Shown here: in pieces, positions 1 to 8,367 of the stretch
Numbering within the stretch: the stretch's first letter is position 1
Layout: every line of letters starts with the position of its first letter
NCBI GenBank assembly: GCA_900404475.1
Contig: OUQQ01000700.1
Span: 1-14,195, forward strand
Length of the DNA: 14,195 nucleotides
DNA from: Spongospora subterranea
Lineage: Eukaryota; Endomyxa; Phytomyxea; Plasmodiophorida; Plasmodiophoridae
Direction of reading: 5' to 3'
Position numbers and translations under genes: made by a program
The notes under the pieces: generated by a model
Told to the model about the DNA's origin: nothing
Database searches by the model: none
The model's input: the letters and a program-made list of their open reading frames with translations, nothing else

Positions 1-217
1 ACACTTCAAACGTTTGGATTAGTTCAAAACAAAACAGAAAATAGCGACAACAATCAATAATCTCGGTCTTTAGTAGAATCTGCTCTCTATCCATATATTA
101 TAACTAATGGGCAAACAGGATGGAATGAGGATTTATTTGATGGGCAGAGAGGATGAGATTATTGATTGTTGTCACTGTTCCCTGTATTGTTTTGATTAAT
201 CCAACCGTTTGTAGTGT
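1..217. repeat. Imperfect long inverted repeat (foldback) at window edge
   Basis: Positions 1-64 and 155-217 are reverse complements over about 58-64 bp with roughly one mismatch in six and a one-base gap. The best-matched inner end is ACAACAATCAATAATCTC on the left, with its complement starting at 155. About 90 bp lie between the arms. The outer end touches the window edge, so the arms may be longer. This could be a foldback/MITE-like element or the end of a larger element. No target duplication can be judged. Confidence 0.8.
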
Positions 218-535
218 GAGTCCGATAGCCAAATTTACTGTTGGTGGGATAAGTGGCAGCAGCAACGCCGGTTCGCTTATTCGTCCATGTCGTAGTACAG
301 GAATATTGATTGAATGCCCTGTTAGTTGCTGCAGTGATCGATGCTCGTGTTTGGTGAATCATTGAAGAGCGAGAACGGGAGAGGGGTTCCTCCGCTTATA
401 CGATCGATCGCCGAACCATTGAGAACAATGCCGTTGGCAGTGTCTGTGATCCGCGTAAAACACGATGAACAAACACGAGACACTTGCGTTTGAGACGTTT
501 TCACAAAGTGGCGAAAACCAATGGCATTCGCCAGG

Positions 536-958
536 TCAAGAGAACAACACAGCTGAAGTATATCGATCACCGGATTTCAAGTCTCTCTCTGATCTTCCCA
601 CGAAATTGTCCACCGATCTTTGTTTAGTTGTAGACAGCCAAACTGTGTGTTTCGCGACCGACGATATCCTCATAAAAACCGTGCATCTTGCGACCGCGTT
701 CTCGTCAATAACCAACCGCGCACGATCACTTTCCCATTGTTTCGTCATCCCGAGTACCATAACATTCTGTGCACAGGCCAATAAATTAGCAGATTGATTG
801 TCGGCAGCGACGAGTTCCCCCTTCACATGTTCGTCCTGAGGCTGATCAATCGCAACGGTCTCGACCACTCGTGACACGCTGACCGGGTCAACGAATTTAG
901 CGATTGGGGTTGATGGAACCTTTTTTTGACCCGAAGTGTCGGGGAGATTTGTTGTCAT
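536..958 (-). CDS. Hypothetical protein, intronless frame
   Basis: This frame starts with an ATG at 958 and is open for 140 codons. The family is not recognised. The N-terminal third is polar (Pro, Ser, Asp); the rest alternates hydrophobic and polar residues, as in a beta-rich domain. Residues around KGELVAAD faintly recall the first Sm/LSM motif, but the spacing to the following Asn is one residue off and no second Sm motif is clear, so I do not assign it. It is divergent from the frame at 985, with only 26 bp between the two ATGs. Another open frame continues leftward from about 570 to 322 in a different phase; it could be a frameshifted continuation or chance. Confidence 0.4.
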   Translation of the reverse strand: MTTNLPDTSGQKKVPSTPIAKFVDPVSVSRVVETVAIDQPQDEHVKGELVAADNQSANLLACAQNVMVLGMTKQWESDRARLVIDENAVARCTVFMRISSVAKHTVWLSTTKQRSVDNFVGRSERDLKSGDRYTSAVLFS

Positions 959-984
959 TTAAGAAAGTGGTTCTATTTAAATCT

Positions 985-1317
985 ATGGACGCATGGCAGT
1001 TTGTAGCGCTCTCGACATTGATCCTGTTGAGTACGGGGGCGATCATTTACACGATCAACAACGGGAACCATGGCGCAGGCGGCGGCAGACGGTACGAACG
1101 AGACAGGCCGGGCATAGCGTCGGCGAACCATGGCGCTGGGAACCGACCGGGATCGCCCAATTCGCAATACAACGGGATGGGCCAGTCCGGCCATGGCGGC
1201 TCCAACTCAGGATCTCTGGGGCAAATGATTTCCATGTTCAAACCGCTGTTCAACAAGATCAGGGGTAAACCTGGCCCGGACCAGTTCGCTAATACGGCAG
1301 ACCCGCCAATACATTGA
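985..1317 (+). CDS. Small single-pass membrane protein, Gly/Asn-rich tail
   Basis: The frame is open from 904, but I take the ATG at 985. It lies just upstream of the hydrophobic stretch and outside the divergent gene, giving 110 aa. Residues 4-22 (QFVALSTLILLSTGAIIYTI) form a clear N-terminal signal anchor or transmembrane segment. Next comes a Gly/Asn/Arg/Ser-rich, probably disordered region with two NHGAG repeats, and then a short basic amphipathic stretch (MISMFKPLFNKIRGK) near the C-terminus. The family is not recognised. An AT-rich TATTTAAAT at 974-982 sits almost on the ATG. The small size, lack of introns and divergent packing would suit a virus- or mobile-element-type gene, but this is inference. 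Confidence 0.45.
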   Translation: MDAWQFVALSTLILLSTGAIIYTINNGNHGAGGGRRYERDRPGIASANHGAGNRPGSPNSQYNGMGQSGHGGSNSGSLGQMISMFKPLFNKIRGKPGPDQFANTADPPIH

Positions 1318-1433
1318 TGTGTGTTCGTCGAACCAGGATCATGGTCGAAATATACACCGTCAATAATACATAATTTAGCTGGTTGGGGTCTTTTCTGTAC
1401 TTGCCGCGGGATCAGATATTTCCACCTGACGGT

Positions 1434-1959
1434 TCAAGGAATAGGGCGGTAGGTGATGTTCACTGACTTGACTGTAGCGCCCGATGATAGCTGGGGCGAG
1501 ATCATGGCGCTACTCACGGCCGGAGTGACCACCAACCACCGAATTCGGTCGTCATCCGACTGGGCCTTGATCGTGATAGTAACAGACCCATATTGAATTC
1601 TGCCGATCGTCATCAGAACAAGGGAATTACCCACCGATAGATACCGAAAACAGGCCGTCGTCGATCGATTATGGCCCGCAGTATTGGGGGGCGCTCTGAA
1701 CACCAGATGATAATTGGGTTTTGGAGAAACGTTCTTGAATGAGAAGAAACTGGTGTTAATCGTCGATAAAAAGATGATCCCGTTGAAGAACACCACTGTT
1801 TACTGATTATTAATGTTCCAGGCAAAATGAGATCCAAATTCCATGAGGAATTACGTTCTCTGTACCAGACGACAGATTAACGATTGTGACCGGCGCCGTG
1901 ATCGGGCTCTGTTCAACTAGGTCGCCGTCCGAGATGCGTTTGACCCCATAACTGTCGTA
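1434..1959 (-). pseudogene. Broken beta-rich protein gene, family unknown
   Basis: Two frames join into one plausible protein. The first (1959 to about 1830) includes VEQSPITAPVTIVNLSSG. It shifts by one base near 1825-1830 into a second frame that crosses a TAA at 1800-1802 and then runs open to 1434. Alternating hydrophobic stretches (SVGNSLVLMTIGRI, YGSVTITIKA, TVKSVNITYRPIP) suggest a beta sandwich of about 170 residues. No upstream ATG is visible in the first frame. The family is not recognised. One frameshift and one stop make it a pseudogene, unless the sequence has errors. A capsid or envelope-like beta domain is only one of several possibilities. Confidence 0.4.
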
Positions 1960-2199
1960 TCAGAAAGGCAATATAGCTTATTCGCCCCGGGGGATACTGT
2001 CATGAAACTTTCTACTCGATTTGGTTCATGACTCATCAAATATTTTCAATAAACGACTCAAGCATTCCGTCCGAACTGGGCAAATGCTCATTTCGGACAA
2101 CGTCTAATTACCCAAGCATTACTGTTCATTAATCCCCTGACATATGTGAACATCGAACACGACGAAGTCAATGTTGTTAAAAATGATTGACAGGTAGAT

Positions 2200-3119
2200 T
2201 TATTGAACTAAGTACTTGATAAAGAAGTAGATAATCTGAGTAAATGTAAGGGCTTTGCCTACATCTTCCAGGTAGAGTTTCGGGGCAATATTCATTGCCT
2301 GAAGCTCCTGAAATAGCAGCTTACAAGCATACGGTGTCTGCAAATTGACAACCTATATCCTCTACAGACAATACCGAGCTGGACATTCATGATCGCCAGT
2401 CTGGCAATAAGCGCAATGCAGGATCCCGGCACGATCTCGGTATCCCAATAAGCCCCATTGTTGGCAAACGCAAACCGCAAACTTATCCGATGACAACATA
2501 AGCCTCTGTGGAAATCAACAGTACAAATGGAAATTGTCAGAAACTCAAGCATGAAAAAAAATAGGTGCTCGAAACACGCGGTAGGCACATGCTCGAATGA
2601 ATGTTATTATGAGAAAAAAAAAGTAGTAGCCGAAGAAATTAGACATTGCAGCCTCAGACTAATTCTGACACGATAACCTTTAGTAATCAATGAGTGAAAA
2701 ACGTGATCATTTAGGGGACTGATACACACCCAGCGAAATATCAAAAGAACAAAGGTGGTTGGCGGTTTCATTGACCGTCAAATACAAAACTGAAACATCA
2801 ACGACCAAAACAAGGGTAATCGGCATACCTCTTGTAAAAGCATCGAGGCACCATAGCCAATGAGACATCACGTGGACCGGGGCGTCGATCAAGTCCATTA
2901 CCTAAAATATGAAAGATTGAGTCACAACATAACAGTTGATCGAAACAATATGGATTTCAATCGAGTTGAAATCCACAAAAATCAGAAGCCACGAAGTACT
3001 CAAAATGGATTTACCACGTGTTTAAGCTTCTGATAGTAGATTGGCCCCATATAAATATAGGCGTTTAACGATTCGCCCGTAATGCCCGATGTCAGAATAT
3101 CGCGGCCGTGGCAATTATC
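2200..3119 (-). pseudogene. RPC2: RNA polymerase III second-largest subunit, 3' fragment, decayed
   Basis: The intact protein is the second-largest (beta-like) core subunit of nuclear RNA polymerase III. Exon a, about 3119 to 3015, reads DILTSGITGESLNAYIYMGP then IYYQKLKHV, the conserved anchor/clamp region, and ends at a GTAAAT donor. A 113-bp intron (3014-2902) leads to exon b (2901-2829), which starts VMDLIDA and then needs a one-base shift to reach a GPR motif. After a poorly kept stretch, an acceptor (TTTCCACAG) opens exon c at 2505 with RLMLSSDKF, the C-terminal zinc ribbon (VCQQWGLLGY ... LHCAYC), [18 protein letters not shown] and a TAA at 2202-2200. The CGLLGY-type ribbon points to Pol III rather than Pol I or II. 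Defects are a second zinc Cys replaced by Trp, in-frame TAG at 2365-2363 and 2355-2353, the shift in exon b, and loss of everything upstream where the LINE begins. Confidence 0.88.
2951..2975. other. Perfect 10-bp hairpin inside the RPC2 intron
   Basis: TGGATTTCAA at 2951-2960 is exactly complementary to TTGAAATCCA at 2966-2975, with a five-base loop TCGAG. It lies in the 113-bp intron between the two upstream RPC2 exons. Its function is unknown, and a short stem this size may be incidental. Confidence 0.6.
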
Positions 3120-5930
3120 GGCTCCCTGCCCGACTCGTTCATCATCTCGACGGTCAAGTCGGCCCTGGAGACCTGCGCCAGACGCAGTCACCAACACGAC
3201 ACGCCCCAGCCTGCAGGACTTCGGAGAGTTCTACCAGCAGCTGTTTACAGCAGATGCCGGCACCCCCATTGCCCCATTCTCCTCGACTCGCAAACCCGTC
3301 AGCGACCTCGATCACTGCGAAACCGATGCCTTCTCAGTAGATACGCTGACCGCCACAATCCGTCGCCTGCAGTGGCGAAAGGCCATTGGCCCGGACAACC
3401 TGCCGGCCGATCTGTTCAAATGCGTGCCAGAACCAGCCGCCGTCCTTTTGCACATGTTCCAAACGCTCTACGCCCATCAGGTCACCCCGACCGTCTGGCA
3501 ACGGGCCGTCATGACGCCGATCCCGAAGAAAGGAACCGACCTGCACCTTGCCGCCAACTGGAGAGGCATCGCGCTCCAATGCCATCTCAAGAAGGTCTAC
3601 GAGCTGAGCGTCCGACAGATTCTGCGAAGCCGGGGCCTGATCTAGCATCACATCCTCCAAACCGGCTTCCAACCGCGCACCGGGGCGGTCAACGCCGTCT
3701 TCGTTGCCGACGAACTCACCCATCGGTACGAACGGCTGGGCAAACCTCTGACGGCAATGCCGCTTGATATCAGCAAGGCATATGATCGTGCTGTTCGCGC
3801 GCTGATCTGGCAGAAACTCACAACCCGCGGTGCTGATCGCCACCTGATCGGCGTCCTACAATCATTTTTCGACTGTTGCTCCGTCGTCGTGCGCCTTGAC
3901 GGACAAGGGGTCGTCGCCCGTCAAGGCCGCCGTTGGCGTCCCACAGGGCGATGTCCTGAGCCCCGACATGTTCAACGTACTCGTCGACGATCTGCCCGCC
4001 CGACTTCAAGAAGCATGCGGAAATCGCGGCTGCCCATCTCTCAAGGGGGTCGTTATCCCATGCCTGATGTACGCCGACGATCAGACACTATTCCACTGGG
4101 ATCAACAGGCAATGCAAGACATGCTAAACGCAGCGCAAGACTATGCCCGGAGCCACTTTTATTCCCATAATGTGAAGAAATCGGTAGTCTCGTTGCCGAT
4201 GCGATCCAACTGGCCCTCACTCTCCTTGGCCGACCAACCCCTGCCCAGGCGTGAAGGTCGTGAACGGCAAGATCGCCCATGGCACCCAGCTTAGCGATAG
4301 AATCCGACAGGCCGATGGAGCCCTGTTCGGCNACGCCGACGATCAGACACTATTCCACTGGGATCAACAGGCAATGCAAGACATGCTAAACGCAGCGCAA
4401 GACTATGCCCGGAGCCACTTTTATTCCCATAATGTGAAGAAATCGGTAGTCTCGTTGCCGATGCGATCCAACTGGCCCACACTCTCCTTGGCCGACCAAC
4501 CCCTGCCCAGGCGTGAAGGTCGTGAACGGCAAGATCGCCCATGGCACCCAGCTTAGCGATAGAATCCGACAGGCCGATGGAGCCCTGTTCGGCATTCAGC
4601 AACTGCAGACGTTCGAGATTTCCGCCATCTCATTCGCCACGACGGCCAGGATCATTGCTGTTTTCGGAAGATCCCGCATCGAGTACGAAATGGCCATCAC
4701 CACCCACCGGCCGGCCGCACTTGAAGCAATCGACCGCCTGATCTCCAAATACCTGGGCAGATGTCTCAGCTCAGACCGCGGGAACTATCTCATGCTCCGA
4801 CTCGCCTGTCTGGTGCCGGCCAGAACCCGCTAGACGCAGCTCCGACTTCGCTTCGAAGCCAGGATGTGCAAGCCTGCCAACATGGACCGGAGCGAAACCT
4901 GCTCGCGCCAACCGTATTCCGAACAGCCTCAACCACACAAGACAGCCTGTTGGCGACCGCCTGGCGCCGATGCTCAATCAACCGCGCCGCGCAGACCATC
5001 ATTCGCCGGTTCGAGCAGGAATATGCACAGGCCGCCGCGAACCCGCTCAACGATCTGCCACGGCGCCCAGATCCAGCCCTCAAGCAGCGATTCCAGACCA
5101 GCGCCATTGCCTCCGCCATCCGAGCCGCCTCCTGGCACGACAAGCTAATGCGCCTACAACGACAGGATTACAACCGGCCGCACCCGCTCGCCCAACTCTC
5201 TGGCCAGAACGTCTCCGAACTCTGCCGATGGATGTGCAACCGCATACCCGGCGCCCGATATCCCTGCAAAGGTTGCAACGGTCAGTTTATGGTATCCAGA
5301 TATCACATTTGTCGGTGCAGGCAGGTACGCGAATTGATAGGCGAAGAGTTCCACCCCAACATGGCACAGCGACAAACGACAATCACCGATAACGACCCGG
5401 ACAGCCAGATCGTCGAGATGGTGCCATTCATCCTCTCCAAAGACGCACTTGATGCAGCCTACAGCCGCTGCCCGATCCCCATTCACGACGGCCACCCAAC
5501 TGGGCCCAGATCGTGGCGATCTCGAGCCCGCCAAGTCCAGTCACCAGTCAACGACAGCGCGCTCCAGCGAAAAGTTGAAGCCATGGGGCTAGCCATCTTC
5601 AAGATGAAAGCCCTGTGCTGCTGCCAGGACCGCAAACCCGACCCGCAGGCGGCGATTGCGCTATCAACTTCAAGGAGGATATGCACGACCCCATCGCCCA
5701 GGTTCCCGGCGCCACATTCCGGTCCCTGACCGACCTGCCTGCGCTCGTCGCCGCCCACACCAACATCCGCGTAGTCTGCAGCGACGTCGCGCGACTCGCC
5801 GTCACCATCTCTGCCGACCACACCCAGATCTCGCTCCTTCTCCGGAAGCGACCCCGGCGCCCGACCGAATTGCCGACCACCAATCCATCGGCCAAGAACG
5901 CCCGACCGGCACCACCACCGCCACGCCCTG
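3108..5930 (+). pseudogene. LINE ORF2-like reverse transcriptase, frameshifted
   Basis: Reading in order: a linker (3108 to about 3190, SLPDSFIISTVKSALETC); after a shift, the RT N-terminus with DFGEFYQQLF, KAIGPDNLPADLFK and TPIPKKG. A TAG lies at 3643-3645, then LQTGFQPRTG, and block A LDISKAYDRA (3763-3792) with the first catalytic Asp. A shift near 3905-3925 leads to block B VGVPQGDVLSPDMFNV and block C YADDQ (near 4070-4084) with the catalytic Asp pair. A shift near 4250 leads to the thumb region, with a TAG at 4831-4833. After a further shift near 4900 comes a C-terminal part with CKGCNGQFMVSRYHICRC (about 5266-5320), a zinc-knuckle-like cluster typical of LINE C-termini. Another shift near 5620-5680 leads to a Pro/Arg-rich end. 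Neither endonuclease nor RNase H is seen. Confidence 0.85.
4071..4593 (+). repeat. 261-bp direct duplication around a single N, likely assembly artefact
   Basis: Positions 4071-4331 and 4333-4593 are the same 261 bp, with one difference seen (T at 4213 against A at 4475). They are separated only by the N at 4332. Both copies start at the YADD codons of the reverse transcriptase and carry the same frameshift. Two near-identical ends meeting at one N is what two overlapping contigs look like when they are placed end to end instead of merged. Removing one copy plus the N restores RT order. Confidence 0.85.
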
Positions 5931-6236
5931 CGGCCGCTTCTCAATCAAAAATAACATTCATTCGAACATTACATAGGAAACAGCATTTGATTTTGACCAA
6001 TGTAGCGTCAAATTCAGAATTAGATAAAGCCACCAATAAATTCTTGGAAATGTAAGAACTCATATCCGAATCTTCAATCACAGCATCTAAGCACGAATTG
6101 CCAACTATTACAACTGTTCACAAAGACAGAAAACATCAAAATGTGATAATAGTGCGAATTTCGATGGCACCTTCAAAACGACGCACAGAGCATTGGCATG
6201 AATCTTGAAACCAATCTCAAATATGAATAGCTGTTA

Positions 6237-6476
6237 TTGAATTCAATCAAACGACCGTTTGACATACCGCATGCTACCAAATCAATAATAACATTCATTC
6301 GAGCATTATTTACGAAAAAGCATTGGAATTTGACCCATGTAACGACAAAATCGATATCAGATAAGGTCATGAACAGAATCTTCGAAATTGCAGAACAAGA
6401 AACGCAATCTTCAATTGCCGCATCAATACACGAATTGTCAACTATTCCTACTGTTCACAATGACATAAAGCATTAA
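6237..6476 (+). CDS. Repeat-borne frame in unit 2, possibly histone-fold remnant
   Basis: A 79-codon frame runs from ATG 6237 to TAA. It contains KRPFDIPHATKSIITFIRAL, then VTTKSISDKVMNRIFEIAEQ, then ASIHELSTIPTVHNDIKH. The frame in unit 4 matches it over about 74 codons with no indel. My count of differing bases by codon position is 10, 6 and 17, a mild excess at third positions. The order of segments resembles the helices of histone H2B (for example NRIFEIAE against NDIFERIA, and STI before the last helix), with small gaps. This is inference; basic tail residues are few and no promoter is evident. It may be a chance frame in a satellite. Confidence 0.22.
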   Translation: MNSIKRPFDIPHATKSIITFIRALFTKKHWNLTHVTTKSISDKVMNRIFEIAEQETQSSIAASIHELSTIPTVHNDIKH

Positions 6477-6875
6477 AATGCGATAATAGTACGAAATTCG
6501 ACTGGGCCCTCAAAAATGACTGACAGAACATTGACTTGAATCTTGAAACCAATCTTGAATCTGAATAGCTGTAATAAAATTGAAACGACCGTTTGACAAA
6601 CATCATGCTGCTAAATCAGTAATAACATTTATTAGAGCATTACTTACGAAAAAGCATTTGAATTTGAGCAATGTAGCTTGAAAACGCAATTAGTTAGGCC
6701 ATCACTAAATTCAGAGAAAGGCAAGAAATCAAAACCGAATTTTCAATTACAGCATCAAAACAGGAATTGTCAACTTTTACAACTGTTCACAATGAGGGAA
6801 TTCAATGAAATGTGATGATAATTCAATATTCGACGGCTCCCGCAAATACGGCCCACTGAGCATCAAGTCGAAAGC

Positions 6876-7181
6876 GTGATACCAATATTTAATTTGGATG
6901 CTGTAATTGAGATTAAACGACCGTTTGACATACCCCATGCTACTAAATCAATAATAACATTCATTAGAGCATTACTTATACAAACAGATCGTCAGTTGAC
7001 CAACGTAACGACAAAATCGATTTCGGATAAAGTCATCACGAGAATCTACGAATTTGGAGAAAAAGAAACGGAATCTTCAATTGCAGCATCAATACACGAA
7101 TCGTCAACTATTCCAACTGTTCACAACGAGATAAAACATAAACATGTGATAATAGTACGAAATGCGACGGCACCCGCATAA
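6876..7181 (+). CDS. Repeat-borne frame in unit 4, pair of the unit 2 frame
   Basis: A 101-codon frame from ATG 6876 includes KRPFDIPHATKSIITFIRAL, VTTKSISDKVITRIYEFGEK, ASIHESSTIPTVHNEIKHKH and ends VIIVRNATAPA. Units 1 and 3 have the same frame but with stops (a TAA in unit 1, several stops in unit 3), so at best the unit was once coding and most copies have decayed. Units 1 and 2 compared over the same stretch show no codon-position bias, which weakens the coding case. No intron signals were identified between units. Confidence 0.22.
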   Translation: MIPIFNLDAVIEIKRPFDIPHATKSIITFIRALLIQTDRQLTNVTTKSISDKVITRIYEFGEKETESSIAASIHESSTIPTVHNEIKHKHVIIVRNATAPA

Positions 7182-7560
7182 ATGACTCGTTGAGCCTCAA
7201 TACAAACTTTGAGGCCAATACCGAATCTGGATAACTGAATTGTTATAAGAACGATCGTTAACAGTAGAGCATGCAATTTAATCAATAACAACATGGATTA
7301 GAGCAGTATTTACACAAACGCATCTTCAATTGGCCTAATCTGACGTCAGAACGGATTCTGCAAAATGGCCGCAATACAATATTGAGAATTGCAGAGACAG
7401 AAACGGAATCTTCGTTGTCAGCATGAATAAACGAATCTTAATCTATTACAACTGCCACAAAACATGAAAGCGGTGATATTCAGCGCCAATTGCAAACACA
7501 CAGCGAAGATCGTCCACAGTCATCATCAGACCTGAATCGCTGTAATCTGAGTATACGCAA

Positions 7561-8367
7561 CGTGAATTGCACGAGACTGATGACACCTGCAAAAAAATCT
7601 GTGGTTATATCAACACTTTGGAAAACAGCCTCTGACCGTAATTTAGTATTGGTAAATCAGGTTCAAACGTGCAAGCAGCAGAGTGATAAGCGATAAACGA
7701 CAGCATTAGGTCAATGGTTGGCTCGAAACACAAAGAAAGCCATAGCATTGCATGAACTGTTTGTATTGATGTTACACCCAGTAATAGGGGGGAGGACTAA
7801 AATTCTCAAAATAATATCTCGGCAATACCAAACATTGAAGAAATATATAAACATTGTGCAGCATGTCTGCTCTGAAACGAGCACCACAAAACAATGAAAC
7901 TACAAAAGAAAACAATAAATAATCTGAATGAATCAGTAGATCCTCAAAATTAGCACATCAGCCTCCATCATTGAAAACTATATTCCACCGCACATCAACA
8001 GACAGAAATCAGAACGGGGATCGACTCGACACTTATAATCACCTATAAACCAGCAGGGACCCCACAGTAGACTGGATACCGTTGCGAAATATCCATTTAT
8101 CATAAATAGCACCAAATTGGCGTGCGACACTGCATCAAAACGGAACATGGTCTGGGGATACTGGAAAACGTCTGGCGACGACGACCATTGATCGAGGCAA
8201 GGTTGACTACATTCGGATTGACCTTTGGACAAGCGTTGCGATGTTACTGAGCATCTCACTCGATGTCATGGAAATTTTATGTTATTGTGAACAATGATCC
8301 GCGACAATTGGTAATGTCAAGAAAATAAACACGAATTTAATATTTTTGAGAATTTGAAATTAAAGCA
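7561..8367. other. AT-rich stretch with no supported gene
   Basis: No recognisable gene. A short frame at 7490-7696 on the plus strand overlaps the last array unit and looks like chance. A minus-strand frame at 8259-7978 (93 codons, containing FDAVSHANLVLFMINGYF) has protein-like composition but no known family and no clear splice or start context. The 3' untranslated region of the dioxygenase gene would lie just left of 8368. Confidence 0.4.

Larger units (their letters stand above)
3103..5945 (+). mobile_element. 5'-truncated, decayed non-LTR (LINE-type) retroelement
   Basis: The block is sharply GC-rich against AT-rich flanks on both sides. It carries a LINE-type reverse transcriptase followed by a cysteine-rich C-terminal region, but no endonuclease and no first ORF, so it is truncated at the 5' end. 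The 5' edge replaces RPC2 coding sequence within 3103-3125. The 3' edge meets the 334-bp tandem array at about 5945 with no clear poly-A tail, only AATCAAAAATAAC. No target-site duplication is visible, because the two flanks are different sequences. At least four frame changes and two in-frame TAG codons show that it cannot make its protein as written. Older age or sequencing indels could each explain part of this. Confidence 0.85.
5951..7560 (+). repeat. Tandem array of about five diverged 334-bp units
   Basis: Units begin with ATAACATTCA-like words at 5951, 6288, 6622, 6954 and about 7287, giving spacings of 337, 334, 332 and about 333 bp. The fifth unit is the most diverged and fades near 7480-7560. 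Shared landmarks in each unit are a CGACCGTTTGAC box (units 2-4), a GCATCAAnACACGAATTGTCAACTATT-like segment, CTGTTCACAA, GTGATAATAGTACGAA and AATCTGAATAGCTGTAAT. Copies differ by tens of percent with few indels. It could be a satellite or a tandemly duplicated gene segment. The LINE ends exactly at its left border. Confidence 0.85.

Noticed and set aside
536..958. Sm/LSM-like protein
   Set aside because: Only a single KGELVAAD-like stretch matches, with wrong spacing to the conserved Asn and no Sm2 motif.
2200..3120. Giant-virus origin for the polymerase subunit
   Set aside because: The zinc ribbon wording (CxxxGLLGY) and [16 protein letters not shown] are of the nuclear Pol III type, and the fragment has spliceosomal intron sites, so a host duplication is simpler.
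3108..3767. Long overlapping plus-strand frame rich in Arg/Pro/His
   Set aside because: After about 3190 it is a GC-driven shadow of the reverse transcriptase frame, which carries the RT motifs.
5483..5944. Minus-strand frame of 153 codons opposite the LINE
   Set aside because: Arg/Trp/Gly-rich shadow in GC-rich DNA with no domain features; the opposite strand holds the element's frame.
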